From: Triticum aestivum
Lineage: Eukaryota > Streptophyta > Magnoliopsida > Poales > Poaceae
Length of the DNA stretch: 64,000 bases
Reading direction: 5' to 3'
Assembly: GCF_018294505.1 (NCBI RefSeq)
Contig: NC_057807.1
Location: 165,581,582 to 165,645,581, forward strand
Below the pieces are notes generated by a model. That model had not been told where the DNA came from. It saw nothing but the letters and a program-made list of their open reading frames with translations, and ran no database searches. Below are positions 33,957 through 46,600 of the stretch, in pieces. Within the stretch, counting starts at the first letter, position 1. Each line of letters begins with the position of its first letter. The translations under genes were made by a program, and so were the position numbers.

Positions 33957-36900
33957 CCGATAAGTGTCATCTCTGTCCCTAGCGACAAGAAGGATGCCCT
34001 TATCTGCGCCGACAAGATTTACCGGGAGGCAGCAGCCGCAGCTGATCGCAAGTCACTTGCTGCTGAAGCTCCCGGGGGGAAGAAGAAGACCAAGTCCGGC
34101 AAGAGCACTGATGCCTACTCCAGCAAGTGCACCTCATCGGAGTGCTGCGCTACCCTCGAGGACGCACCATCGAGCTCCACCGGCAAGTGTAAAAAGACGA
34201 TGGCAGCTCCACCTGAGACCAAGAAGGTGTCCGCCAAGGAGGACGGCACTGGTGGTACCTTCACCATCAGTGCCACTCTTGATCCTAAATAGGAAAGCAC
34301 GCTCGTTGCTTTCCTGCGGGCGAATGTCGACGTGTTTGCATGGCAACCGTCTGATATCCCTGGTGTTCCCAGGAAAGTAATTGAGCACCACCTAGCCGTT
34401 TGTCCTCATGCGCGGCCCGTCAAGCAAAAAGTCAGGAAACAAGCAGTGGAGCGCCAAGAGTTCATTGCAGAAGAAATCAAGAAGTTGGAAGCAACAGGCC
34501 TTGTCAGAGGAGTACTCCATCCTACGTGGTTGGCCAATCCTGTAGTCGTGCGCAAGGCTAACGGAAAATGGAGGCTTTGTAGAGACTTTACTGATGTCAA
34601 TAAAGCTTGTCCTAAAGATCCATTTCCCTTGCCGCGCATTGACCAGATTGTCAACTCCACAGCCGGGTGTGATTTGCTTTCATTTCTTGATGCATACTCA
34701 AGATACCATCAGATCTTCATGGCAGAAGAGGATGAGGAGAAAACCGCATTCATCACCCCATGTGGCACATACTGTTTCGTACAGATGCCCTTCGGGTTAA
34801 AGAATGCTGGTTCAACATTTGCAAGAGTGGTCCATGTCGCTTTTGAACCACAGATACACAGAAATGTGGAGGCCTACATGGATGATATAGTGGTCAAGAG
34901 CAAGGACAAGGCTACTCTGATCCAAGATTTAGACGAAACCTTTGCAAATCTGCGCAAGATCAACCTCAAGCTTAACCCCGAGAAGTGCGTGTTTGGGGTC
35001 CCTTCCGGCAAGCTTCTCGGGTTCTTTGTGTCTCAGCGGGGAATTGAAGCCAATCCCGACAAGATCAAGGCCATCGAGCAGATCGAAGCACCAAAGCGCG
35101 TCAAGGATGTACGAAGGCTTGCCGGTTGCGTGGCTGCTCTCAGCAGGTTTATCTCTAAGTCTGCTGAGCGCGCCCTGCCGTTTTTCAAAATATTGAAAAA
35201 GGAAGGTCCAATGAAATGGACTCCGGAAGCGGAGGCTGCGCTGCAGGACTTGAAGAGGTACCTGTCCTCCACTCCAATACTTGTCGCACCTAGACCACAA
35301 GAGAAGTTGCTATTGTATCTGGCAGCAACCAATCAAGTGGTTAGTGCTGCGTTAGTAGCAGAGAGGGAGGCGGATGATGAGCCAGCAACCACGGCAAGTG
35401 CATCCAGCGACAAGCAGGGGGCTTCGCCGACAAGCTCTGGTCCCGACAAGGATGGATCTGCGCAGGTGCGCGAAGAGGTGTCGAAGAAAATGGTGCAGCG
35501 CCCAGTTTACTTTGTCAGCTCCCTTCTGCAGGGGGCTAGGTCAAGGTACTCTGGTGTGCAGAAGTTGCTTTTCGGCCTTCTCATGGCCTCGAGAAAGCTG
35601 CACCATTAATCCAGGCACATGAGATCACAGTTGTCACTCGCTTTCCGCTGAAGAGGATACTGCAGAATCCACAAGCAACAGGCAGGATTGTCGAGTGGGC
35701 ACTGGAACTGTCAAGCTTTGGCCTCAAGTTTGAGAGCACTTCAACGATCCAAAGCAGAGCATTGTCAGAGTTCATAGCAGAATGGACGCGAACACCAGAT
35801 GAAGAAATTCCAGAAACGAGCATTCCCGTCAAAGACGCAAGCAAAGAGTGGCTAATGTACTTTGATGGTGCCTTCTCACTGCAAGGCGCCGGTGCTGGCG
35901 TGCTGCTTATCGCACCCACCGGAGAGCACCTCAAGTACGTAGTCCAGATGCACTTTCCCAAGGAGCAAGCAACAAACAATACTGCGGAGTATGAAGGTTT
36001 GCTTGCCGGTCTCAGGATTGCAGCAGACCTTGGGATCAAGAAGCTCATTGTCAGGGGTGACTCACAGCTTGTCGTCCGCCAAGTGAACAAGAGCTACCAG
36101 AGTCCGTTGATGGAAGCCTATGTTGATGAGGTGAGAAAGCTAGAAGAGCACTTTGATGGCCTACAAATGGAACATGTTCCAAGAGCTCAGAACGACGTTG
36201 CTGATGGCCTGTCAAAGTGCGCCGCACTAAAGCTACCTGTGGAACCAGGAATCTTTGTGCTCAAGCTAACTCAACCATCCATGACACTGTCAACTGGACA
36301 GAGCAAGAAGAGGAAGTTGGTTTCTGGTGATTACTTTCCGGCAGAGCTTCCCGAAGCCGCCGCCAAGAAGGTACCCAAGATCAATACCAAGAGCGCTGAG
36401 GAGCAGTCTGCTCCGGCAAGCCTTACGGTTTGCTCCATTGAAGCAGACGCTCCCGACAAGTTTTGCTCCGGCAAGCTTGCCGGGGAACATCAAGCTCCGG
36501 CTGAGCCGCAGGTTCTTGCTGTAGAAACAGATGTTCCCGCAGCAACAGATATGCCTTTAGTCCTTGTTGTCGAGCCGCAAGCTCTAGCATGGGCACAGCA
36601 GATTGTCCGTTTCCTCCAAACAGGAGAACTTCCCGAGGAGCAAGAAGAAGCGGAAAGAGTAGCCCGGCAGTCAAGTATGTACAAGTTTGTCGACAACACA
36701 CTGTACAGAATAAGACTCAACAGTGTGAAATTGAAGTGTATTCGCCGGGAAGATGGACAGCAGCTGTTGGCAGAGATACATGGAGGCATATGTGGGCACC
36801 ACATTGGCGCAAGGGCACTTGCCAGCAAAGCGTTCCGGCAAGGTTTCTTTTGGCCGACAGCCCTCCAGGATGCAACTGCACAAGTAACCAAGTGTGAAGC

Positions 36901-37825
36901 GTGCCAGTTCCATTCCAAGCAGATACACCAGCCAGCTCAAGCTCTCCAGACGATCCCTTTATCCTGGACATTTTCGGTCTGGGGGCTCGACATCCTCGGC
37001 CCCTTCCCTCGAGCTATCGGGGGCTTTGAGTTCTTGTACGTCGCCATCGACAAGTTCACAAAGTTGCCGGAAGTGGAACCAGTGAGGAAGGTGACAGCAC
37101 AATCAGCAGTCAAGTTCTTCAGGTCGATTGTTTGCCGTTTCGGGATCCCTAACAGGATCATCACCGACAACGGCACGCAATTCACGAGACGCACCTTCAT
37201 GCAGTACGTCCAAGATCTTGGCGCCAAGGTCTGCTTCGCTTCTGTTGCTCATCCGAGAAGCAACGGTCAAGCGGAGATGGCAAATGCTGAAGTGCTGCGA
37301 GGACTCAAGACCAGAAATTTCGACAGGCTTCGCAAGTGCGGAAGAAACTGGATCGAGGAGCTGCCGGTGGTTCTTTGGTCGATCAGAACGACGCCAAATC
37401 GAGCCACTGGCCAGACACCTTTCACTCTAGTCTATGGAGCAGAGGCAGTTCTCCCCACGCAACTCGTATACGGGTCACCTCGAGTGCTCTCTTATGATGA
37501 GCTTGAGCAAGAGCAGCTGCGATAAGATGACACGCTGCTCCTTGAGGAAGATCGTCTTCAGGCTGCTGTACGAGCTGCTCGCTATCAGCAAACTTTGCGT
37601 CGCTACCATAGCCGCAAAGTTAAAGCCAGAAGTTTCGAGGAAGGCGACCTTGTTCTTCGGCGCGTTCAGTCCGCCAAGAATTCCAACAAGTTGACGCCGA
37701 AGTGGGAAGGCCCTTATCGGGTGAAACGAGTCACTAGGCCCGGCGCTGTCCGCCTTGAGACCGAAGATGGCATTCCGGTGAGCAACTCCTGGAACATTGA
37801 ACATCTTCATAAGTTTTACCCATAG
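33957..37825 (+). pseudogene. pol: E3 pol: RT, two RNase H domains, integrase
   Basis: The frame continues from gag. RT starts near DVFAWQPSDIPGVPR, with VRKANGKWRLCRDFTDVNKA and catalytic YMDD (34875-34886). The first RNase H ends at LLMASRKLHH, where a 1-bp loss near 35610 shifts the frame. The next frame runs to 37525: a linker, the second (archaeal-like) RNase H (MYFDGAFS, TNNTAEYEGLLAGL, GDSQLVVRQV, NDVADGLSK), integrase zinc region (HHIGARALASKAF, CEACQ) and catalytic core (WGLDILGP, TDNGTQF, SNGQAEMAN). Stops are TAG 34290 and TAA 37523; the frame then goes on to SWNIEHLHKFYP and TAG 37825. The linker is rich in SGK-like words from the CCGGCAAG motif. Confidence 0.93.
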
Positions 37826-38624
37826 GGCGCAGTTGCCGGAAGCTCTTCCGGCAACCACCTTTTGTACAAGTCTTGCCGCTGTTGCATGTAATCCTTTGTA
37901 CAAGGCCGGGCGCAGACCCCGTGCATAATAAAGATCACGTGCTTCGCACAGATTGTCAATTCCATGCTTTCTTTCTTTTCGCATGTATCATCTGACAGTT
38001 TGTGCAGCACCTGTCCCCGGTAAGCAATAACGAGCCGTAAGGCTCCATATCATTATTTTCTCTTCTGTCTCTTTTTCAAACGAAGGAAGGTTCCCTCGCC
38101 CACAAGGTTTGCCAGGGGGGAAGGAGAAGATAATGATGTGGACCGGGCCGTTCAAGAGAGTTTCGCCTTGCCGGGAAGCAAACGACAGAAAAGCTAAGTT
38201 GCCAAAGTTTGAGCAATCAAATTTTAAATTTTTAAGTTATCTTCCTCGAACGACCGTGCTTTGTATGGAAAACCTGTGCGCGGAGGAACCAACTCGTAGC
38301 TAGTTGCGCCCTTCCTTTGTTTCGAGTCCGCTCAACAACTTAAGTGAGCTGCGACTAGTTGCGACAAGGTTGCTTGTCGGTAGCGGCACCGCCAGCAGGC
38401 TGCTGAAGTTCCGCACTTAGCGCTCGCGGCAAGGGTACCTGCGCCGGCAAGTTTCCCTAGAAAGCGTAGGGTAGAAACATACAAAGCCAAGAATCAAGTA
38501 AAGGAAGTAACATAGCAATCATTACCCAAGATAGAGTTATATTACAAAAATAACTTGTCGCGACTCTAATAAAGTGTTCTCATGACATGACTAGCAGCGG
38601 CAAGCAAAGAAGAAAACTGGCGGC
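37826..38624 (+). other. E3 spacer between pol and antisense gene
   Basis: Non-coding, with CCGGCAAG and GCCGG words throughout. Both the pol transcript (plus) and the antisense gene (minus) point into this region, so their 3' ends are probably here, but no polyadenylation site can be assigned with confidence (AATAAAG at 37926 is a candidate for pol). Confidence 0.5.
37832..37855 (+). terminator. Perfect hairpin just after E3 pol stop
   Basis: GTTGCCGGAAG-CT-CTTCCGGCAAC has 11-bp perfect arms and starts six bases after the stop codon. It could stabilise or end the RNA. It may also only reflect the element's frequent CCGGCAAG/CTTGCCGG words. Confidence 0.35.
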
Positions 38625-41600
38625 CTAATCTACGCGGCCTCCATCGACCCTCTTGACCTCATTCACCTTGTCCACAATGGGTGCGACAAGGGCTTTGAGC
38701 GCGTCAAGATCAGCATCCACTGGCAACTTCTTCAGGACGTTGGTGAAGTTGAGACCTGGGTTGCGGAAGGCCACCTTCACCAACACCTTCTCCAGGACTC
38801 GGGCGCAGATCATGCGCGACTCGTCGGCCAGCTGCTTCGGGATCTTCTCTCGGAGCTGCTGGAGGGCTGTCGCCATGCCTTTGAAGAACAGGGTGAGCTT
38901 GGCGCTGGGTGGAAGATTCTCATCGGAGGAGTATCCAAAGTCCTCCACTCCCAGCTGCGCCAGCTCCCCGTCAATAACTGCAGCAATGTTCACGAGGCCC
39001 TCCGTCCAGAGCTCCACAGTATCCTTGAGGGTGTTCTGGGTTTCGGCGGCCCTCGCTAGCAGCGCCTCGTTGCCCTTGATCTCCTCCTTCAAGTCCGCCT
39101 CCTGCTTCTTGGCGCCGTCCAGCGTCTCTGTCAAGGTGGCCAGCTGAAGCTCCAGGTCGGCGTTGGAATCCTTGGCGGCGCTCAGCTCCTTGCCCTTCTC
39201 GGCAAGTTGACCCTACAGCTCACCATGGGCAAGGGCGTCCTTCTCGCGCTCGAGCTTGAGCGCGGCAAGCTCCTCGCCGCTCGCTTTCAGATCAACCTCT
39301 AGCTGCGCCACCTTTGCCTCCAATCCCTCCTTGGCGTCCTCGGCAGCTGCGGCCGCGTCCTTTGCTTCCTTGAGCGCCCCGCCAAGTGACTGCTCACGCG
39401 CGGCAAGATCCTCCTCCTGGCTGTCGAGGTTTACTTTCCGCTGAGTCAGCTCCCCTTCCCGCGCAGATAGCTCCTCGGCGGCGAGCCGCTGCTGCTCTTC
39501 GGCTTCGGCTTTCTCAAGGATGAATGCCTTCCGTGCCTCGACGAGCTGCGCACGCTCCTCTGCAATGGACCAGAGAGCTTCCCGATTGCGCTCCCAGAGC
39601 TCCTCCACACGCTTCTCAATGTCTGCCCCCGCCTGCGCGACAAGCGCCTCCCGGGACTCCAGTTTGGCTTGTCGGGCGCGGTAGAGCAACACCAGCTTCT
39701 AGAGCAGCTGCTCCTCCTCAGACTCGCCACTGCCGCTGCTTGGCGCGTCAACCAGCGACAGCCCAGTGGAGGCGAGCACCTCCCTGTCGAAAGCTTCTCC
39801 TTCAACTGGCGCCCTGGAGCTCGACGCCCAGGGGAGCTTGATGAAGATACCCTCGCCGGTCTTCAGATAGGCGCCGGGCTGGGGCTCCTCGGAGTCTGGC
39901 GCTGCGGCAGTGGCGGAAGGATCGGCGGTCGGCGTAGCGCCTGGTGCTCCTGCGGCCTCAGGGCCGTCAGTGCGACCGCCGGACCCTTCGCCAGCTCCTG
40001 CGCCAGCAGCCTTGGCTGCCTCCTCGCCGGCGGGATCATCAGCACCGGCTTCTTTTTCGGCGGCGGCGGCATCGTCAGCATTGCCACGCATGTTCTCCTC
40101 GCCGCCCGCTTCGGTCTCCATTGGCTCTATGGAAAGTGGGTCTGGCGACCGAAGAAGGAGAAGAAGTCAAGCAAATATCCAAAAAAGAGAAAAAAATCAG
40201 AAGAACACTAGGGAAGCTTCGGGCAAGAGATTACCTGCACTGGGGTCCATGGACATGGGCTCCACCACCGGAGGGTCACTAGTGCTGCCCCTCGCCGGAG
40301 ACTCCTCCCTTGCCGGAGATTGCTCCCTTGCCGGAGAGCGCTCCCTTGCCGGGGAATCATCCCTTGGAGGTGTAGTGGAAGCAGATGGCACGTCGGAGAC
40401 GGTTTCCGAGCCCTCCTGGTGAAGCTGTTCTGCTCCTACACAAGCAAACCAACAATCAGATGTCAGCAAAGAAAAGAGCACCCGTGCGCGCCCAAAAGCA
40501 GAAAGTGAACCATGTACTTACGCTGGGGGCTGCTTCGCGGAGTGGTTGCCGGGTCTGGCAAGGTGGTCTCGGGCGCCCCTCCTGTTGCTCGATGATAACC
40601 ACCGGGACCTTGGCCCTCTTCGCCGCTCTTTGAGCCAACGTCCTGAAAAAGGAACAGGTTCAGATCGAAGCAAGTCACATACAAGATAAAGCTACAAAAT
40701 TGAAGAACTACAAGTACAGCAGAAAAGTGTTACTCTTCTTCCTCCTCGTCGGAGCTGAGCGCGGAGAGGTCGAAGTCCGGCCCACCTGCGGTGTGACGAG
40801 GCGGAGGAGTAGGATCCCTTGTCCGCTTGGCGGGCGCGGTGGCGGTGGCGCGGGAAGATCCAGCTCCAGTTGCCGCAGCGGCACGAGGCGCTCCCACGGC
40901 AACATCGCTTGTCGCGGTGGAGCGTGTCGTGCGGCGCGTCGGTTGCTGACTCCTTTGTTGCCCCGCTGCGTCCCCGCCCCTGCGAAGGCGCCTTCTTGGT
41001 TGAGCTGGGGGCTGCGCTGTGGGCTCCGCCTGCGGCAAGTGGCCTGGAGATGGCGGGCCGCTCGCACCCTCGGCGGGCTCACCCTCGGCAGGCTCGCTCG
41101 ACTCGACCTCCGGCGCGACAAGTTCTTCCTCGCCGTCAATACACTCTCGCTTGGCAAGGCTTGCCACCGCTTCTGCCTTTGCCTCCTCCACGGTGAACCC
41201 GAACTCACCTGCGGCAGCGGCTGCCGCCGCCTCTTCTGCCCTGGTGGCGATGCGTCGCATCTCCTCCTCGGTAGTGTCGCGGGTGAGGCTCCTCTGCTCG
41301 TCGACGCGGACCGCCACCTCCACCAGTCCGTCGAAGAACTGCTGCACCACGTCGTCCGCTGGCTCTTGCCACGTCGGGACAAGACCATGCGAGTCGCAAA
41401 GCGGCATCATTGCGCGGATGTGGTCGAGGGAAGAATTGTTGCACAGCGGGACAACCCCCGCCGGCAACCTGAACCATTCTAGATGTTGGGGGTCATGCTT
41501 GAACAGCTCCTTGAGCATCGCATCCAGCTCCAGCACGGTGAAGTTGAAATTGAGGCCCGGGCGCAGCCTCATGATATCTGCCGTCCCGCCAAACTCCTAA

Positions 41601-42351
41601 GCGGGTCTCCTCCTCTCTTGCAGGGGGGCGATGCGGCGGCGGAGAAAGTCTGCGCCTACGGCACCTACAGTCAGCCCGGCAAGCCTAAGATGCAGGATTC
41701 CGGTGGTGGCAATCTTCAGCCTAGCGTCCTCCGGGGCCAGGCTGCTCCAATCATTTCCGCGCACTACTAGGACTTGTCGCAAGGCGGTGAACGAGGCTGC
41801 AGGTCCTCCTCCATGATCCAACACCACTTGGCTCTCCACTCCTCCCACTTGCTGCGGAGCTCCTCCTCCAGATACGCCTCCTTCTTGCCGGCCCTCGAGA
41901 TCCAAGCGATCCCGCCGGAAAGTGGCTCTCCTCTCTCGACCCGAGGCATGAAGTAATGGCGGAAAAGGGCTACGTTTGGGTGGACTCCGACAAAGTTTTC
42001 GCAGAGATGTGCGAAAACCGACATGGTCAAGACGGCGTTGGGGGTGAAATCAAGGAGATGAAACCAGTAGGTCTTCATGATGTCGCAGGAAAATTCCGAG
42101 AAGGGTGGACAAAGGCCACAGTAGAAGAATAGAGGGAAGAAGGGATACCCGTATGGAGCCCGTGTCGAAGCGGCGACGGAGAGTACCTTCGTGCGCGGAC
42201 GCGCACGCGTCTCCGTCGACCAGAAAAGGTAGAACCACTGCCTCAGCCCCGCCGCATCGAGCTCGGGAGGGAAAGTGGCCCGCTCCTTTCGCAGCGCCTC
42301 GAGCCACAGCACCTCGGCCGACTTCGCGACCTTCCCGGTCTTCGGAGCCAT
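38625..42351 (-). pseudogene. E3 antisense gene: PF04195-like domain plus coiled coil
   Basis: Four exons on the minus strand. Exon 1 (about 40731-42351, ATG 42349-42351, MAPKTGKVAKSAEVLWLEAL) has FHLLDFTPNAVLTMSVFAHL and HPNVALFRHYFMPRVERG, typical of the PF04195 plant retrotransposon family. A frameshift near 41790 and a TAG at 41597 (usual Trp) follow, then MRLRPGLNFNFTVLELDAML and an acidic/Pro-rich tail. Exon 2 (about 40520-40647) and exon 3 (about 40235-40437, with four SPARE-type repeats) are short. Exon 4 (38625-40128) has an acidic/Ala-rich start and then long coiled coils (LESREALVAQAGADIEKRVE, EAEEQQRLAAEELSAREGEL) with two TAG stops. Splice sites such as CAGC/GTAAGT at exon 2 look good. 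The function in retrotransposons is unknown; a role opposing or assisting the sense RNA is speculation. Confidence 0.78.
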
Positions 42352-42711
42352 TGCGAAGGTGGTGGAGGAGGTCGACGGCGTTGGTGGCGACGGCGGAGAT
42401 GGGGGGCGGAGCACTGTTCTCTCAGAGGAGAGGGGAACGACAGCGATTTTGGAGTAGTAAACAGACGAGGTGAGCAACTGCCTCTGTTTCCTCTGCTTAT
42501 AAAGAGGGAGGGGGCGGACTTTACGCTTTTTCGAATAAAGAATTCACCCACGACCTCTCCCACGATGCCGCATTCAACGCGTGCCGTTCGGGGAGGGCGC
42601 GGTGGATGCGGAGTAGGAAACGGCACGACCCAGGCCGCGCGTGCCCGTGACCTGTTTTGGGCCTGGCCCAATAGCGCTCGGCACCGTGTGTGGCCCAGGC
42701 CCGGGGGCTCC
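42352..42711. other. Promoter-side region of the antisense gene and E3 3' non-coding end
   Basis: GC-rich, without a further frame. GCTTATAAAGAGGGAG at about 42496 reads, on the minus strand, CTCCCTCTTTATAAGC, a TATA-like element about 150 bases upstream of the antisense ATG. The last bases AGGCCCGGGGGCTCC (about 42697-42711) form a purine-rich tract suited to plus-strand priming before the 3' LTR. Confidence 0.5.
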
Positions 42712-43658
42712 TGTCGGTGTACTAGAGTAGGGGTACCCTAGTATCCCGAACTTGTGCACAGGCCGTTGCAGCACCCCGCGGCAAGGCTCGCCGGGTCACT
42801 GCCAAGATCCTCTGTGACTCATTAAGAGACAAGACCCCGGCAAGAGGAGCTTGCCGGAAAGCCATTCAAGAACAAAGTATTCAAGCCGAGAAGACAAGGC
42901 CCCGGCAAGAGGAGCTTGCCGGGAAGGCCAGTCGAGGCTTTTCAAGAAAGCTTGCCGCGACGCGCCATGCGTCCCGGCAAGGCTGGGTGAACGACAAGCT
43001 CCCGAGCCCGGCAAGACAATGCCTGCGGCAAGACACTTGCCGCGGCAAGCGGCCACACCGCACCCGCGCTCTAGCACATCCACCCACGTATCGCTCAGGG
43101 GCCCTCCCGGGCACGCGTGGCGGGAGGCCGTGCAGCCAGGGGTGCACGGTGGCAAGCGGCGCTGACGAGAAGGCCATCGTGGCGATCGCTGGCGCCCCTG
43201 ACGATCTCTATTTGCACTGTTTGGGCGACACAGACGGGCATTTAATGCCCTTGTCCCCTGCCGTCAGAGTTAGGTATGATACACTGTGTCTACAGTATAG
43301 GTAGCTGTACCTACCACATTCTTTTTCCATTTTTACCCTTCATCTACGTTGCCACCTGTCGGTAACCCCTTGAGCATATAAAAGGAGGCCCATGCGCAAC
43401 GTAGAAGGGGTTCGACTCATTCGAAGCTAGGAACGCTCCCACGCTCGGCCTGGTAGCTCAAATGGCTCCCGAGCAAGAACACTGAATACACAAATAAGCA
43501 GCAGTAGGGGTGTTATCTCTCCGGAGAGCTCCGAAGCTGGGTAAACTGCTCGTGTGCACTGCCTCGATCCGCTCTTCGTGCGACCTCCGCCCTCTGCCGA
43601 ACCGAAAGGGGCTCGGTCCGCCGGTCCCATAGGTGTCCGTGGATCAGTTTCCCCGACA
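42712..43658 (+). repeat. E3 3' LTR
   Basis: 947 bp, TGTCGGTGTACTAGAG to CCCCGACA, colinear with the 5' LTR without gaps (28 mismatches counted, about 97% identity, mostly transitions). Confidence 0.95.
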
Positions 43659-46600
43659 CTGCCTCATAACCGCGGGCACGGCTTTCGAAAGATAATACCC
43701 TGCAGGGGTGTCCCTACTTAGCCCATCATAAGCTCTCACGGTCAACGAAGGATATACCTTCTCCCGGGAAGACCCGATCAGTCTCGGAATCCCGGTTCAC
43801 AAGACATTTTGACAATGGTAAAACTAGACCAGCAAAGCCTCCCGAATGTGCCGACAAATCCCGATACGAGCTGCACATATCTCGTTCTCAGGGCACACCG
43901 GATTTTCCAAACTTCCGGTAGGCCATCCCAGAGTTGCCCCTGGTGGCCACTGGCGGCTAACAGGTTGGACCAACACTCACGACGAGCACTGGCCGGGGGG
44001 GGGGGGGGGTAAATAAGATGACCCGCGGGCTCGCGAAAACCCAAGGGAAAAAGGCTTAGGTGGCAAATGGTAAAACCAAGATTGGGCCTTGCTGGAGGAG
44101 TTTTATTCAAAGCGAACTGTCAAGGGGGTCCCATAAATCACCCAACTGCGTAAGGAACGCAAAATCAAGGAACATAACACCGGTATGACGGAAACTAGGG
44201 CGGCAAGAGTGGTACAAAACACCAGGCATAAGGTCGATCCTTCCACCCTTTACCTAGTATATAGGTGCATTAATTTAAACAACAGATATTGTGATATCCC
44301 AAAATATCCATGTTCCAACAAGGAACAAACTTCATCTTCACCTGCAACTAGCAACGCTATAAGAGGGGCTGAGCAAAAGCGGTGACATAGCCAAACAACG
44401 GTTTGCTAGGAAAGGATGGCTAGAGGCTTGACATGGCAATATGGGAGGAATGATAAACAAGTGGTAGGTATAGCTAACATAGCGATAGAGCGAGCAACTA
44501 GCAAAGCAAAGATAGAAGTGATATCGAGGGTATGGTCATCTTGCCTGCAAGGTTCTCAGAGTTGCCGAAAGCTTGATCCTCGTTAGTGTACTCAACAGGT
44601 TCCTTGTTCACGTAATTGTCTCCCGGCTCTACCCAAAACAAGAACACAAGCAATGGAGCCACAATAAATCATGGTGCAATGCACAAGCAACATGATGCAA
44701 AACATGGCATGATATGCGAGATGTGATATGCAATGCGTATGCGTGATCCGGAAGGTAAATGATGAACAAGGCATCAACTTGGCAAACCAAGTATGCCACT
44801 GTAAAGATGAGATGATTTCGGTTGAAATCGATATAAAGATCACCGGAATCGGATGCACGGTTTGCAAATGGCAAGAAAAACAAGAATGACACAAATCTGC
44901 GATTAACTTCATGATGCTACCTAGCATGCAACAAGAAACTATGCTACAGCACCCCAACACAATAACAAAGCATATGGAAGTGATCTACAGGAGATGCTTG
45001 ACAAAAGAGGAACACTGAGCTGCGGCTAAATCACACAATAGCAGGTTCAAACAAGCATGGCAAAAGTGCAAAAGATATCAGCTTGGACATGGCATAAACA
45101 GCATCAGGTAGCAATGTTCAGAGCAAGCAATCAACAATCTACGGGAACTTATAATATCACAACAAGATATGGCATGATTCTACACAAAGCATAGAACAAA
45201 AGTCCCTTACTGACCATGAGCCAAAAAGGATCAGAAGATATGATAGCACCCATGTAAACATAGCAAGTTTCGTTAACAGATTCATAAAACAGAGCATGGC
45301 ATTAACAGCATTATGAAGGCATCTTTGCGAGCTCGATTCACTCACCACAAGTCATTGCATGACAAGATAAGCATAGCACTAGCAAGAATACATGTTTATG
45401 AAACTAAACATGGCAAGAACAAGTTCATAGCACGCAAGGATCAACTACAACAACCTTGGCAAAATTGAATAACATGTAAACAATCTGCCAGGAAACATTT
45501 TATAGCAAAAGTAGAGCAATAAAATGACATGCTAGACTACTCAATAATTCCAAACAGAGGCATGAATGGATATATCATAACCATATGTACAAAACATCCT
45601 TACTAAAGTATCTCAAAATATGCATGGATCTCTCTGTAGCATCATGTTTACATGGCATAAAAATAACAGCAGAATAGGGACTAAAATCAGCAACATCATG
45701 AAGCCTAGTTTGAATGCTTGTGATAGTCACCACATTGATCACAAAAATACATGGCAAGCACCTCTGTAAAGATGGCATGGCATAGAACAAAACACTTGTA
45801 GAGCTCATGCCCATAAGATGCACACAATTAATGTAGCAAAAATGACACATGCACACATTCTGATAAGAATCAGAAACTAACATCATATAGCACTCTTGCA
45901 TCAGAGATTCAGGCATCTAGATGACCTCAAATGAACATGGCCCAATGGAGCAAAATGAAGAGTTCATCCTGATGAACATTTTGATATATTATGCGCACGA
46001 AACGGAGCTACGATGACAGAGTTATGATGCGATGAACAAGGCTATAAAATACTGCAAACTTAGAGGATTTTGGGGTCAACCTAGGGTTTGACCCGATCTG
46101 GATCTGGATCCGGGCGCGGGCACGAGGATCGACGTGGGCCGGCTGCAAGCTCGCCGGAGTTGGTGTCGGAGGGGAGGAAGACGGCCGGAGGAGGAGAGGG
46201 CCGACCGGATCTCGCCGGATCCGGCGCCGGCAGAGGCGGTGGCGGGGCCGGGCGGCGCGGGGCGGCAACCGGGGCGGCGGCCGGCGGGTAGCTGGGCCGA
46301 GGCGCCTGGGCGACGGCGGCTGGTGGGCGACAAGGCGACGGCGGGCGCCGGGGCCCGGGCTCAGGGGCCAGGCGCGGGCGGCAGCGTACGGGCTCGAGGG
46401 CCCGCAGCGGGCCTGGCGGCACGCCATGTGGCGGGCTGCGAGAGGCTGGGGCGCGGCGGCGGACGCGTCCGGCGCCGGGCAGACGTGTCCGGCGCGCGGA
46501 GGAAGGGGAGACTAGGGTTTTGATCCGGATTTAGACGGGGAAGACATATTTGTAGGTAGAGGGAGCTAGGTAACTCCAAATGGAGTGTAGTTTTCGCCCA

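Larger units (their letters stand above)
30472..43658 (+). mobile_element. Gypsy element E3, complete (dual RNase H, antisense gene)
   Basis: 13,187 bp with two 947-bp LTRs, a perfect 5-bp target duplication, gag, protease, RT, RNase H, a second RNase H, integrase and a multi-exon gene on the opposite strand between pol and the 3' LTR. RT followed by two RNase H domains and an extra antisense gene is known for the plant Tat lineage of gypsy elements (Retand, RIRE2 and Grande types). All gag-pol parts lie in one frame, but seven stops and one frameshift disable it. It is the youngest insertion in the nest. Confidence 0.93.

Noticed and set aside
46008..46523. GC-rich long frames on both strands in the G1 LTR
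   Set aside because: Pro/Arg/Ala-rich, overlapping, without domains; a base-composition effect.
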